Notes: generated by a model from the sequence alone, not told the origin. A stretch of 64,000 bases of DNA from JAMXLO01 sp037201625 (GCA_037201625.1 JBBCGR010000004.1:1302001-1366000), one strand, 5' to 3'; shown: positions 25,236 to 34,874, counted from the stretch's first letter. A program made the numbers and translations.

Positions 25236-28200
25236 GTGGAACTAGGTCGTCGCAGCTTCATCAAACTGAGTGGCGCGGGACTTGCCGCCACCAGCATCGG
25301 TGCCCTGGGCTTCGGCGCCGCCGGCGAGGCGCTCGCCGCCTCAGTGCGGCCGTACAAGCTCACCCGCACCACCGAGACGCGGAATACCTGCACCTACTGC
25401 GCGGTCGCCTGCGGCATCCTGATCTACAGCACCGGCGACCGGGCGAAGAACTCCAAGGCCAGCATCATCCATATCGAGGGCGATCCGGACCATCCGGTGA
25501 ACCGCGGCACGCTCTGCCCGAAGGGCGCGGCGCTGCTCGACGTGGTGCATGCGCCCACGCGGGTGAAATACCCGATGGTCCGCGAGCCAGGCACCAACGC
25601 GTTCAAGCGCATCTCCTGGGATGACGCACTGGACCGCATCGCTCGGCTGATGAAGGAGGACCGCGACAAAAATTTCATCGCGAAGAATGGCATTGGTACC
25701 ACAGTCAACCGGTGGACGTCTACGGGGATGTTGGCGGCCTCCGCCACGTCGAACGAGACCGCCTTCCTCACCTGGAAGGTCGCGCGCTCCTTCGGCATGG
25801 TCGTCTTCGATAACCAGGCGCGTGTCTGACACGGACCGACGGTAGCCAGTCTGGCTCCAACATTCGGTCGAGGCGCGATGACCAACACGTGGCAGGACAT
25901 CAAGAATGCCAACGTGATCCTGGTCATGGGCGGCAATGCCGCCGAAGCGCATCCGTGCGGCTTCAAATGGGTGACCGAGGCGAAGCAGGAGAACGACGCC
26001 AGGCTGGTCGTGGTCGACCCGCGCTTCACCCGCACCGCGTCGGTCGCGGACTACTACGCGCCGATCCGCCCGGGCAGCGACATCGCCTTCCTCAACGGCG
26101 TCGTGCGCTATCTGCTCGAGAAGGGCGCCATCCAGCGCGACTACGTCAACGCGTACACCAACGCGTCGCTGATCGTGCAGGAAGGCTTCGGCTTCCAGGA
26201 CGGGCTGTTCAGCGGCTTCTCGCCCGAGAAGAAGGATTACGACCGGTCTGGCTGGGATTACGAATTCGGCGAGGACGGCTTCGTCAAATCCGACCCGACC
26301 TTCGCCCACCCGCGCTGCGTCATCAATCTGCTGAAGCAGCACGTCGCGCGCTACACGCCCGAGATGGTGTCGCGCATCTGCGGCACGCCGGTCGAGAAGT
26401 TCCTGGGCGTCTGCGAACTGATCGCCTCCACCGCCACGCCGGACCGGGCACTGACCTCGATGTACGCGCTCGGCTGGACGCAGCATTCGGTCGGCAGCCA
26501 GAACATCCGCGCCATGGCGGTGGTGCAGTTGCTGCTGGGCAATATCGGCGTCGCCGGCGGCGGGATGAACGCACTGCGCGGCCATTCCAACATCCAGGGC
26601 CTCACCGATGTCGGGCTGCTGTCGAACGCCATGCCGGGCTACCTGACGCTGCCCAGGGACACCGAGCCGACGCTCGCCGACTACATGAAGACGCGCGGAT
26701 TCAAGCCGCTCCGGCCGGGACAGACCAGCTACTGGCAGAACTACCGGAAGTTCCTGGTGAGCTTCCAGAAGTCGATCTATGGCGCGGCGGCGACGGCGGA
26801 GACCGACTGGGCGTACGACTGGCTGCCGAAACTCGATGTCGGCAACTACGATATCCTGCGCGCCTTCGACATGATGAATGCCGGCAAGATCAACGGCTAT
26901 ATCTGCCAGGGCTTCAATCCGCTGCAGGCCTTCCCCAACAAGCGCAAGATCCGCAGCGCGCTCGGCAAGCTCAAGTTCCTGGTGGTGATGGATCCGCTGG
27001 AGACCGAGACCTCGCGGTTCTGGGAGAACCACGGCGACAAGAACCCGTCCGATCCGTCGAAGATCGCGACCGAGGTGTTCCTGCTGCCGACGACATGTTT
27101 TGCCGAGGAGGAGGGCAGCCTGACGAATTCGTCGCGCTGGCTGCAATGGCACTGGAAGGCTGCCGATCCGCCCGGCGAGGCACGCAACGACATCGGCATC
27201 ATGTCCGGCATCTTCCGCCGCATGCGCGCCATGTACCAGAAGGACGGCGGCGCGTTCCCCGATCCGATCCTCAACCTGACCTGGAACTACACCGACCCGA
27301 TCGATCCTTCGCCGGAAGAATTGGCGAAGGAGATGAACGGACGCGCGCTGGCCGAGGTGAAGGATGCCGGCGGGGCGACCGTGCTGCGGGCCGGCCAGTT
27401 GCTGGACGGCTTCGCGCAGTTGCGCGACGACGGCACGACCGCGAGCGGCAACTGGATCTATTCGGGCTGCTGGACGGAGCGCGGGAACATGATGGCGCGG
27501 CGCGATGCGACCGATCCGCGCGAGCAGGGGCTGGCGCCGAACTGGGCGTTCGCCTGGCCGGCCAACCGCCGCATCCTGTACAACCGCGCCAGCGCCGATC
27601 CGTCAGGCAAGCCATGGAACCCGGCCAAGCCGCTGATCCAATGGAATGGCACCGCCTGGACCGGCATCGACGTGCCCGACTACGTGCCGTCGAACAAGCC
27701 GGAGGCCGATATCGGGCCGTTCATCATGCTGGCGGAAGGCATGGGGCGGCTGTTCGCGCGCGACCAGATGCGCGAGGGGCCGTTCCCGGAGCACTACGAA
27801 CCGCTGGAAAGCCCGGTCGCCAACCCGCTGCATCCGAAGGTCTCGTCCAACCCGATGGCGCGCGTGTTCGCCGACGACCTGGCGGATTTCGGCACGGCCG
27901 ACAAATTCCCCTTCGTCGCGACCACCTATCGCCTCACCGAGCATTTCCATTTCTGGAGCAAGCACGCGAAAATCAACGCGATCCTGCAGCCCGAGGAGTT
28001 CGTCGAGATCGGCGAGGCGCTGGCCACCGAGAAGTCGATCGCGCAGGGCGGCTGGGTGAAGGTCTCCTCGAACCGCGGCTTCGTCGTCTGCAAGGCCTAT
28101 GTCACCAAGCGGCTGAAGCCCATGCTGGTCGACGGCAAGACGATCCACACGATCGGCGTGCCGATCCACTGGGGCTTCACCGGCTGGGCGCGCAAGGGCT

Positions 28201-28307
28201 TCGGCGCCAACACGCTCACGCCGTTCGTCGGTGACGCCAACACGGAGACTCCGGAATTCAAGGCGTTCCTGGTGAACGTCGAGAAGGCCGCGGTCCCGGT
28301 GGCCTGA
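25236..28307 (+). CDS. fdoG: Formate dehydrogenase major subunit, selenocysteine-containing (UGA recoded at 25827)
   Basis: One gene of 1,023 residues, interrupted only by an in-frame UGA at 25827-25829 that must be read as selenocysteine (residue 198). The context NQARV-U-HGPTVASLAPTFGRGAMTN matches the active site of FdnG/FdoG, in which Sec binds molybdenum; E. coli has it at residue 196. The GTG start at 25236, with GGAGG upstream, gives the Tat signal GRRSFIKLSGAG. A [4Fe-4S] site is formed by Cys52, Cys55, Cys59 and Cys94. The enzyme oxidises formate at a molybdopterin (bis-MGD) centre on the periplasmic side. The fdoH and fdoI genes follow closely. Reading it as two genes (one ending at 25829, one starting at 25878) would be an error. 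Confidence 0.96.
25830..25870 (+). promoter_or_regulatory. Bacterial SECIS element for selenocysteine insertion
   Basis: Directly after the UGA the RNA can fold into two stacked helices. The lower helix is GACCGA (25834-25839) with UCGGUC (25864-25869). The upper helix is GG (25841-25842) with CC (25857-25858), a bulged U at 25843, then AGCCA (25844-25848) with UGGCU (25852-25856), closed by a GUC loop. The spacing of 11 nt from UGA to the upper stem, the bulged U and the G-U in the loop match the E. coli fdn/fdh SECIS that SelB binds. SelB is encoded downstream. Confidence 0.88.
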
Positions 28308-28319
28308 GGGAGAGCGACC

Positions 28320-29219
28320 ATGCCCGATCTTCAGTCGCTCGACGTGGTGCGCATCTCGGCATCCACGGAACTGCCGCCGCAGGTGCGCACGCACCCCGAG
28401 GTGGCGAAGCTGATCGACGTTTCCCGCTGCATCGGCTGCAAGGCGTGCCAGGCGGCGTGCATGGAATGGAACGACCTGCGCCAGGACGTCGGATACTTCG
28501 AAGGCAGCTACGACAATCCCGCCGATCTCTCGCCCGCCGCCTGGACGCTGATGCGCTTCACCGAGTGGGAGGATCCGAAGGGCAACCTGGAATGGCTGAT
28601 CCGCAAGGACGGCTGCATGCACTGCGCCGATCCCGGCTGCCTGAAGGCCTGTCCGTCACCCGGCGCGATCGTGCAATACGGCAACGGCATCGTCGATTTC
28701 ATCAGCGAGAACTGCATCGGCTGCGGCTGCTGCATCAAAGGCTGCCCGTTCGACATCCCTCGGCTCAACGCGGCGGACCAGAAGGTCTACAAGTGCACGC
28801 TGTGCAGCGATCGTGTTGCCGTTGGCCAGGAGCCGGCCTGCGCCAAGTCCTGCCCGACCGGCGCCATCGTGTTCGGCACCAAGACGGACATGATCGCCTG
28901 GGCTGGCGAGCGCATCGAGGACCTGAAGTCGCGCGGCTTCGAGAATGCCGGCCTGTATGATCCGCCCGGCGTCGGCGGCACGCATGTGATGTACGTGCTG
29001 CACCACGCCGATACGCCGTCGATCTATGCCGGCCTGCCCGACAACCCGCATATCAGCCGGCTGGTGCAGGCCTGGAAGGGCATCATGAAGCCGGTCGCCA
29101 TGGCCGGCCTCGCCTTCACCGCGGTGGTCGGTTTCATGCACTGGATCGTCACCGGCCCCAACGAGGTGCAGCCTGACGATGAGGCGCATGGCCGCGACGT
29201 GCTGGATGAAGGCAAATGA
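28320..29219 (+). CDS. fdoH: Formate dehydrogenase iron-sulfur subunit
   Basis: A 299-residue electron-transfer subunit with four ferredoxin-type cysteine clusters: CIGCKACQAAC, CMHCADPGCLKAC, CIGCGCCIKGCP and CTLCSD...ACAKSCP. A C-terminal hydrophobic anchor (VAMAGLAFTAVVGFMHWIV) is as in FdnH/FdoH. It passes electrons from the Sec/Mo subunit to the cytochrome b subunit. It starts 12 bp after the fdoG stop and overlaps fdoI by four bases (ATGA). Confidence 0.96.
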   Translation: MPDLQSLDVVRISASTELPPQVRTHPEVAKLIDVSRCIGCKACQAACMEWNDLRQDVGYFEGSYDNPADLSPAAWTLMRFTEWEDPKGNLEWLIRKDGCMHCADPGCLKACPSPGAIVQYGNGIVDFISENCIGCGCCIKGCPFDIPRLNAADQKVYKCTLCSDRVAVGQEPACAKSCPTGAIVFGTKTDMIAWAGERIEDLKSRGFENAGLYDPPGVGGTHVMYVLHHADTPSIYAGLPDNPHISRLVQAWKGIMKPVAMAGLAFTAVVGFMHWIVTGPNEVQPDDEAHGRDVLDEGK

Positions 29220-29845
29220 AGCAGCCGCCCGGCACGCTGGCGCGCTACACGACCGGCGCGCGCATCAATCACTGGATCACCGCGGGCACGCTGATCCTGC
29301 TGGCGCTGTCAGGGATGGCACTGTTCCATCCGTCGCTGTTCTTCCTCACCGCGCTGTTCGGCGGCGGCGCGTCGACGCGGGCGATCCATCCCTGGTTCGG
29401 TACCGTGCTGCTGCTCAGCTTCGCGCTGCTGTTCATCCGCTTCGCGCACCATAACCTGTGGAACCGCGATGATACGCGCTGGATGGGTGCGATCCGCCGG
29501 GTGATGGCGAACGACGAGGAGAGCGTGCCGGAGGTGGGTCGCTACAACGCTGGCCAGAAGCTGGTGTTCTGGTCGATGACGTTGCTCATCCTGGTGCTGT
29601 TCGCGTCGGGCGTGGTGGTGTGGGACACGTATTTCTTTCCCTACACCACGATCGAGCAGAAGCGCATCGCGCAGCTTGTGCACAGCCTGGCGGCGGTGGC
29701 GATCATCGGCGTCTGGATCATCCATGTATACGCGGCACTCTGGGTGCGTGGCTCGGTGGGGGCGATGACGCGCGGCGTGGTCTCGGCGGGCTGGACATGG
29801 CGTCACCACCGGAAGTGGCTGCGTGAGATGGCGGGGCGCAGGTAG
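29216..29845 (+). CDS. fdoI: Formate dehydrogenase cytochrome b556 (gamma) subunit
   Basis: A 209-residue membrane protein with four hydrophobic segments and haem-ligand histidines in RINHWITAG, FIRFAHHNLW and VHSLAAVAIIGVWIIHVY. It anchors the complex and passes electrons to quinone. Length matches FdnI/FdoI (about 210-217). Translationally coupled to fdoH. A tandem-hairpin repeat separates it from fdhE. Confidence 0.95.
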   Translation: MKQPPGTLARYTTGARINHWITAGTLILLALSGMALFHPSLFFLTALFGGGASTRAIHPWFGTVLLLSFALLFIRFAHHNLWNRDDTRWMGAIRRVMANDEESVPEVGRYNAGQKLVFWSMTLLILVLFASGVVVWDTYFFPYTTIEQKRIAQLVHSLAAVAIIGVWIIHVYAALWVRGSVGAMTRGVVSAGWTWRHHRKWLREMAGRR

Positions 29846-29860
29846 GTTGTTGGGGAGGCG

Positions 29861-30072
29861 GCAGCGCTCGGGGTTTCACCCCGAACCCCGACCAAGGGGC
29901 GCTGCCCCTTGGAACCCTGCCGAGGGCGCAGCCCTCGGAACCCCGGACTTTGGCCTGGGTGGCGGGAGGCCCCGACCGGGGCGCCAGAATCGGGATTGCA
30001 AAGGCTCCGCCTTTGCTGGGGGTCCAGGGGGCAAAGCCCCCGGTGGGGCTCCGGGGTGAAACCCCGCGCACT
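29861..30072. repeat. Tandem-hairpin mosaic repeat, copy 1 (inverted), between fdoI and fdhE
   Basis: Six successive hairpins: CGGGGTTTCACCCCG, CCAAGGGGCGCTGCCCCTTGG (split by its loop), CCGAGGGCGCAGCCCTCGG, GCAAAGGCTCCGCCTTTGC, GGGGGCAAAGCCCCC and CGGGGTGAAACCCCG. The left end, GCAGCGCTCGGGGTTTC, is the reverse complement of the right end of copy 3 (63729-63975), so this copy is inverted. It fills the whole fdoI-fdhE gap to within a few bases of the fdhE start. Confidence 0.9.
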
Positions 30073-30075
30073 ACC

Positions 30076-30945
30076 ATGGCAGTGAATGCCCGCATCGGGC
30101 AGCCGGTCCCGGTGATCCTGCCTGACCCGCACACCCTGTTCGAGCGTCGTGCCGCCCGCCTGGACTCGCTCGCCGCCGGCCATCCCATGGGCGACTGGCT
30201 CCGCTTCATGGCACGCCTCGCGCGTGCGCAGCGCGCCGCGGTGGCGGCGTTCCCGGCCGCCGCCACAGTCGCTGCGGCCGAAGGCGAACCCCCGCTCACC
30301 CATGAGGCGCATCGCCGCGAGCCGTGGTGGCAGGCGGGCCTGTCCGCCCTGCTGGAAGCGACCGACGATGTCGCGCTGCCGGACCGGGCGCGCATGGCGC
30401 TCGGCGCATTGGCCGCGGGCACGGCAACGGAGCTTGAGGCGCTGGCCGACCGCTGCCTGCGCGGCGACGTGCGCCCGGCGGAAAGCGGCCCGGCGGTGTT
30501 CGTGGCGGCCGCGCTCGCCGCGTATTTCGCGCATCGTGCCGCGGCCCTGCCGATCGCGCAGATCCACCTGCTGGCGCAGCGCGGCCGCTGCCCGGTGTGC
30601 GGCGGCGTGCCGGTGGCCGGCGTGGTGACCGCGGCCGGCACGGCCACCGGCGTGCGCTACCTGCAGTGCGGGTTGTGCGCCACGGCGTGGAACCATGTCC
30701 GTGCCGTGTGCACGGCGTGCGGCGAATCGCGCGGGCTGGTGCTGCACGGCATCGAGGGCGGCAGCGACGTGGTGCTGGCCGAGACCTGCGACGAATGCCG
30801 CGGCTACGCCAAGGTCCTCTACCAGGCCAGGGACATGGCGGTGGAGCCGATGGCCGATGATCTCGCCTCGCTCGGCCTGGACATGCTGGTGGGCGAGGCG
30901 GGCTACCATCGCCATGCGCCGAACCCGCTGGTGATCGGCGGATAG
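30076..30945 (+). CDS. fdhE: Formate dehydrogenase accessory protein FdhE
   Basis: A 289-residue maturation factor. Rubredoxin-like cysteine pairs are present as CPVCGGVP, CGLC, CTACGES and CDECRGYAK, the four CxxC motifs of FdhE. It acts on respiratory formate dehydrogenases, probably in sulfuration or folding of the catalytic subunit before Tat export. ATG 30076 was chosen; an upstream in-frame ATG at 29950 lies inside the repeat element. It is nine bases upstream of selB. Confidence 0.94.
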   Translation: MAVNARIGQPVPVILPDPHTLFERRAARLDSLAAGHPMGDWLRFMARLARAQRAAVAAFPAAATVAAAEGEPPLTHEAHRREPWWQAGLSALLEATDDVALPDRARMALGALAAGTATELEALADRCLRGDVRPAESGPAVFVAAALAAYFAHRAAALPIAQIHLLAQRGRCPVCGGVPVAGVVTAAGTATGVRYLQCGLCATAWNHVRAVCTACGESRGLVLHGIEGGSDVVLAETCDECRGYAKVLYQARDMAVEPMADDLASLGLDMLVGEAGYHRHAPNPLVIGG

Positions 30946-30954
30946 GATGCTGCC

Positions 30955-32859
30955 ATGATCATCGGCACGGCCGGCCATGTCGATCACGGCAAGACGGCGC
31001 TGGTGAAGGCCCTGACCGGCATCGACGCCGACCGCCTGGCGGAGGAAAAGCGGCGCGGCATCACCATCGATCTCGGCTACGCCTACACCGCGGAGTTCGG
31101 CTTCATCGACGTGCCGGGCCACGAGCGCTTCGTGCACACCATGCTGGCCGGCGCGAGCGGCATCGACGCGGCCCTGCTGGTGGTGGCGCTCGACGATGGG
31201 GTGATGCCGCAGACGCGCGAGCACGTGCAGATCCTGCAACTGCTCGGGATCGACCGCGGCGTCGTGGCGCTGACCAAGTGCGACCTGGCTCCCGGCCGCG
31301 TGGCCGAGGTGGGTGCCGAGGTGCGGGCGCTGCTGGCGGACACCGCGCTGGCCGATGCGCCGATGATCCCGCTCTCGGCGGTGACCGGGGAGGGGATCGA
31401 GAGGCTGCGCGCCGCGCTGCTGGCGCTCGGCCCGCGGCGGCGCGACGTCGATCGCCATCCGCGCCTGGCCGTGGATCGCGCCTTCACCCTGTCCGGGGCT
31501 GGCCTCATCGTGACGGGCACGCTGGTCTCCGGGCGCATCCGGGTCGAGGACCGGCTGGTGCTGTCGCCGCCCGGCATCGAGCTTCGGGTGCGCGGGCTGC
31601 ATGCGCAGAACCGTCCCGCCGATGAGGCGGTCGCCGGCCAGCGCGTGGCGCTCAATGTCACCGCGCCGCGCCTGTCGAAGGAGGCAGTGACGCGCGGCGA
31701 CTGGGTGCTGCATCCCGACATCCATGCGCCGGCCGCGCGGCTCGATGTCCGGCTGACCCTGCTGCCCGGCGAGGCGCGCGCGTTGCGGGCCGATGCGCCG
31801 GTGCATCTGCATCTCGGCGCCGCCCATGTCACCGCGCGGGTGGCCGCGCTGGACGCGGAGCGGATCGAGCCGGGCCAGAGCGTGCTGGCGCGCCTCACGC
31901 TGGAGCGGCCGATCGGGGCGCTGGCGCAGGACCGCCTGGTGCTGCGCGATGCCGCCGCCACGCGCACGATCGGCGGCGGGGTCGTCATCGATCCGTTCCC
32001 GCCCCGCCGCGGGCGGCGCTCGCCTGAGCGGCGGGCGCATCTGGCGGCGCTGGAGCAGCCGGAGCCCGCGGCGGCGCTGCGCGGGCTGCTGGCGCTGCCG
32101 CCCGGCTGGACGGACAGCATGGCGTTCATGCGCGCGCGCAACCTGCCGGTAGCGGCGCAACAGGTCGTGCTCGAGGCGGCACCCGCGGTGGCAGTGGGCG
32201 ACCTGCTGGTCGATCCGTCCCGGCTCGCGGCGCTGCGGGCCGACGTGGCGCTGCGGCTTGCCGCGCACCATGCCGCCTCACCCGACCAGCCGGGCCTGCA
32301 ACTCGAGCGGCTGCGCATGGCAACGCCCGGGCGGCCGTCCACCGCGGCGATGCGGGCGATCGTCGCTCTGCTGTTGCGCGACGGCGTGGTCGAGCAGGAC
32401 GGTCCGTGGCTGCGCCTGCCGATGCACCGAGCCACGCTGTCGGCGCAGGATGAGAGCGTGTGGCAGCGCGCGCGGGGACTGATCGCGGCCGAGAGGTTCC
32501 GCCCGCCGCGAACGCGCGACCTGGCGCAGGCGCTGCAGGTGACGGAGCGCGCGATGCGGCTCGTGCTGAAGCGGGTGCAGCGGATGGGGCGGGTGATCGA
32601 GGTCGCGCCTGACCAGTATTTCCTGAGCGAGACGGTGGCCGAGATGGCCGGCGTCGCCGCCGCGATCGCCGGGACGGACCCCGCCGGCACGCTGACCGCG
32701 GCGGCGTTCCGCGATCACCTGCTGAACGGCAGGAAGGTGGCGATCCAGGTGCTGGAGTTCTTCGATCGTTCCGGCGTCACCGTGCGCATCGGCGACGAAC
32801 GCCGTGTGCGCGGCGACCGGGTGGGTATGTTCGGCGCTACGCCAGCGCCAGGATCATGA
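30955..32859 (+). CDS. selB: Selenocysteine-specific elongation factor SelB
   Basis: A 634-residue translational GTPase. The G-domain has GHVDHGKTALVKALTGIDAD (7-26), DVPGHERF (52-59) and TKCD (107-110). The beta-barrel domains II/III follow, and the C-terminal winged-helix repeats (about 400-634) bind SECIS RNA. The E. coli protein has 614 residues. It delivers Sec-tRNA(Sec) to UGA in fdoG of the same locus. The last 23 bases overlap the convergent SMR-like gene. No selA, selD or tRNA-Sec is in this window. Confidence 0.95.
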   Translation: MIIGTAGHVDHGKTALVKALTGIDADRLAEEKRRGITIDLGYAYTAEFGFIDVPGHERFVHTMLAGASGIDAALLVVALDDGVMPQTREHVQILQLLGIDRGVVALTKCDLAPGRVAEVGAEVRALLADTALADAPMIPLSAVTGEGIERLRAALLALGPRRRDVDRHPRLAVDRAFTLSGAGLIVTGTLVSGRIRVEDRLVLSPPGIELRVRGLHAQNRPADEAVAGQRVALNVTAPRLSKEAVTRGDWVLHPDIHAPAARLDVRLTLLPGEARALRADAPVHLHLGAAHVTARVAALDAERIEPGQSVLARLTLERPIGALAQDRLVLRDAAATRTIGGGVVIDPFPPRRGRRSPERRAHLAALEQPEPAAALRGLLALPPGWTDSMAFMRARNLPVAAQQVVLEAAPAVAVGDLLVDPSRLAALRADVALRLAAHHAASPDQPGLQLERLRMATPGRPSTAAMRAIVALLLRDGVVEQDGPWLRLPMHRATLSAQDESVWQRARGLIAAERFRPPRTRDLAQALQVTERAMRLVLKRVQRMGRVIEVAPDQYFLSETVAEMAGVAAAIAGTDPAGTLTAAAFRDHLLNGRKVAIQVLEFFDRSGVTVRIGDERRVRGDRVGMFGATPAPGS

Positions 32860-33169
32860 CGCCGCCGCAGATCAGCAGGATGGCGGCGACGTGCGGCAGA
32901 CCCAGCGCCTCATTGAACGCATAGTGCCCGATCAGCGCGGCGGCGACGTAGGAGATCGCGGTGCAGGGCAGGGCGCGCGACATCGGGATGCGGCGCAGCG
33001 CGATGATGTACAGGATGGCCGCGCCGCCGTACAGCACCAGCCCGATCATCGTGCGCCAGTCGAACAACTGGGCGATGAAGTCGGCCGCGCCGGCGCCTGC
33101 CTTCAGCAGCGTCTGGCCGGCCATGCTCGTGGCGATCGCCGCCAGCAGCGTGAGCCAATAGATGCTCAC
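32837..33169 (-). CDS. Small EamA/SMR-like membrane protein (ArnE/ArnF-like)
   Basis: A 110-residue protein with four predicted membrane segments, starting VSIYWLTLLAAIATSMAGQTLLK. The GTG start overlaps the stop of the upstream glycosyltransferase gene (GTGA), so translation is coupled. Size, topology and linkage to a polyprenyl-phosphate glycosyltransferase suggest a lipid-linked sugar flippase subunit like ArnE/ArnF rather than a drug pump. The 3' end overlaps selB. Confidence 0.8.
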   Translation of the reverse strand: MSIYWLTLLAAIATSMAGQTLLKAGAGAADFIAQLFDWRTMIGLVLYGGAAILYIIALRRIPMSRALPCTAISYVAAALIGHYAFNEALGLPHVAAILLICGGVMILALA

Positions 33170-34170
33170 GCGCCGGGGCGTTCCGTCGTGGTGCTGCGCT
33201 CGATGCAGCGGACCGTCCCCTGCGGCTTGCCGTTGGCCGACAGGAAGGTGCGGCCGACATATTCGCCGAGCACGCCCAGGATCATCGACTGCACGCCCGC
33301 GACCAGCAGGATCACCGTCATCGTCGACGCCCAGCCGGACGGCGTGTCGCGCACGATCAGCGCCTCGGCGATCGTCGCGAAGGCACCGATCGAGCCCAGC
33401 ATCGCCATGACGATGCCGGCGTAGATCGCCATGCGCAGCGGCGCGAGCGAGAAACTGGTGGCAAGGTTCAGCCACAGCCGCACCAGCCGCGTGAGGTTGT
33501 AGTTGGACCGGCCCTCGATGCGCGGCAGGTGCTGGACCTCGATGCTGTCGATCCGCTGCGTCACCTGCATGATCAGCCCGTCGACGTAAGGATACGGTCC
33601 CTGATAGCGCGTGACCGAGTGCACCACGAGGGCGGACATGCAGCGGAACGACGACAGGTACATGCCCTTGGGCTTGTCCAGCAGATGGTCGGCGATCGAG
33701 TTGGCGAAGCGGCTGCCCAGGTTGCGCCAGCCGGCATGCTGCTTGACGCTGTAGCGGGTGTAGACGACGTCCCAGTTGCCCAGCCGCGCGTGGTCGTAGA
33801 GATGCACGACCTCCTCGGGCGGGTTCTGCAGGTCATCGTCCATGGTGATGACGTAGGCACCGCGCGTATGGCGCAGGCCGGTCATGACCGCGTTGTGCTC
33901 GCCGTAGTTGCGGGCATGCTCGATGTAGATCAGCGGTACCGTGGCGCGCTGCACCAGCGCCTGGCAGATCTCGCCGGAATTGTCGGGGCTGCCGTCGTTG
34001 ACCATGACGATTTCCAGCCCGTCGACCGGCTGCAGCGCCGACAGCGCATCGACCAGGCGGCCGATCGTGGCGGCCCCGCGATACACCGGGATGACGATGG
34101 ACAGGCCGATGCGGGTGGACTGCGAGGGCGCAGCGGCGAGGTGACGGCGAGGGTCGGTATCGTCGTTCAT
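33166..34170 (-). CDS. GT2 family polyprenyl-phosphate glycosyltransferase (ArnC/GtrB-like)
   Basis: A 334-residue membrane glycosyltransferase. The GT-A domain has VNDGSPDNS (58-66) and the metal motif TMDDDLQNPPEE (109-120). Two C-terminal hydrophobic segments (MAIYAGIVMAMLGSIGAFATI and STMTVILLVAGVQSMILGVLG) fit the DPM1/ArnC/GtrB group that transfers sugars to undecaprenyl phosphate. ATG 34170 overlaps the methyltransferase stop. Part of a three-gene minus-strand set with the SMR-like protein and a methyltransferase. Confidence 0.92.
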   Translation of the reverse strand: MNDDTDPRRHLAAAPSQSTRIGLSIVIPVYRGAATIGRLVDALSALQPVDGLEIVMVNDGSPDNSGEICQALVQRATVPLIYIEHARNYGEHNAVMTGLRHTRGAYVITMDDDLQNPPEEVVHLYDHARLGNWDVVYTRYSVKQHAGWRNLGSRFANSIADHLLDKPKGMYLSSFRCMSALVVHSVTRYQGPYPYVDGLIMQVTQRIDSIEVQHLPRIEGRSNYNLTRLVRLWLNLATSFSLAPLRMAIYAGIVMAMLGSIGAFATIAEALIVRDTPSGWASTMTVILLVAGVQSMILGVLGEYVGRTFLSANGKPQGTVRCIERSTTTERPGA

Positions 34171-34874
34171 GGTCGCTCCGCGGTCGCCAGCACCGACCCG
34201 CCGGCAGGCAGGGAAAGCGGCAGGCGACGCTCGATCTCTGTCATGCCATGCAGGATGGCGTCGAGCCATGGCGGAAACGGGGCGACATCTGACGATTCCG
34301 TGCGGCGGAGCTTGCGCTGGGCGATCATCAGCGGCAGCAGCAGGCTGTTCCAGTAGCGCACGCGCACGCTGACGAAGCCTGCCGCGGTCAGCAGGGTGGC
34401 AAGCTCGCCCGCGGTGCAGCGGCGCGCGTTGTGCACCCGGCGGTCATGCTCGGACAGCAGCCAGGTATAGGCCGGCATGTTGACCACCAGCCGCCCGCCA
34501 GGACGCAGCGCGTGGCGCAGTTCGGCCAGCGCCACGGGCGGGTCGACGCCGGCGTGACACAGCACATCGGCGGCGACCGCGGCATCGAAGCTCGCCGGCG
34601 CGAAGGGCAGGGCGTTGACGCTGCCGCGTGCGATCAGCGCGCCGGACTTGGCAGCGGCGCGACCGGCGCCCGCGGCGGCCCATTCCACCCCGGCCAGGCG
34701 CAGGTCCGGCCGCGCCGCGTGCAATCGCGCGAGCAGCCCGCCGGTGCCGCAGCCGGCGTCGAGGACCACACCGGTCACGCCTGCCAGCGCGTCCACGATG
34801 CGACGATGCAGCGCGCGGTACCACCACATGCGCTCCTCGGCCGCGTCCATCAGCGTGTATTCCGCAAGTTCCAT
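34167..34874 (-). CDS. Class I SAM-dependent methyltransferase
   Basis: A 235-residue methyltransferase with SAM motif I VVLDAGCGTGGLLARL, a post-I acidic residue in LAGVEWA, and motif SFDAAVAADVLCHAGV. It follows the Methyltransf_11 layout. Start 34874 (MELAEYTLMD) is chosen by family length; upstream in-frame starts would overlap the divergent transporter gene. The substrate is probably a lipid-linked sugar or lipid, given its neighbours. Confidence 0.85.
   Translation of the reverse strand: MELAEYTLMDAAEERMWWYRALHRRIVDALAGVTGVVLDAGCGTGGLLARLHAARPDLRLAGVEWAAAGAGRAAAKSGALIARGSVNALPFAPASFDAAVAADVLCHAGVDPPVALAELRHALRPGGRLVVNMPAYTWLLSEHDRRVHNARRCTAGELATLLTAAGFVSVRVRYWNSLLLPLMIAQRKLRRTESSDVAPFPPWLDAILHGMTEIERRLPLSLPAGGSVLATAERP

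Noticed and set aside
25878..28307. A separate truncated formate dehydrogenase starting at ATG 25878
   Set aside because: The upstream frame continues into it through UGA with conserved active-site sequence and a SECIS; the ATG is an internal Met (GRGAMTN).
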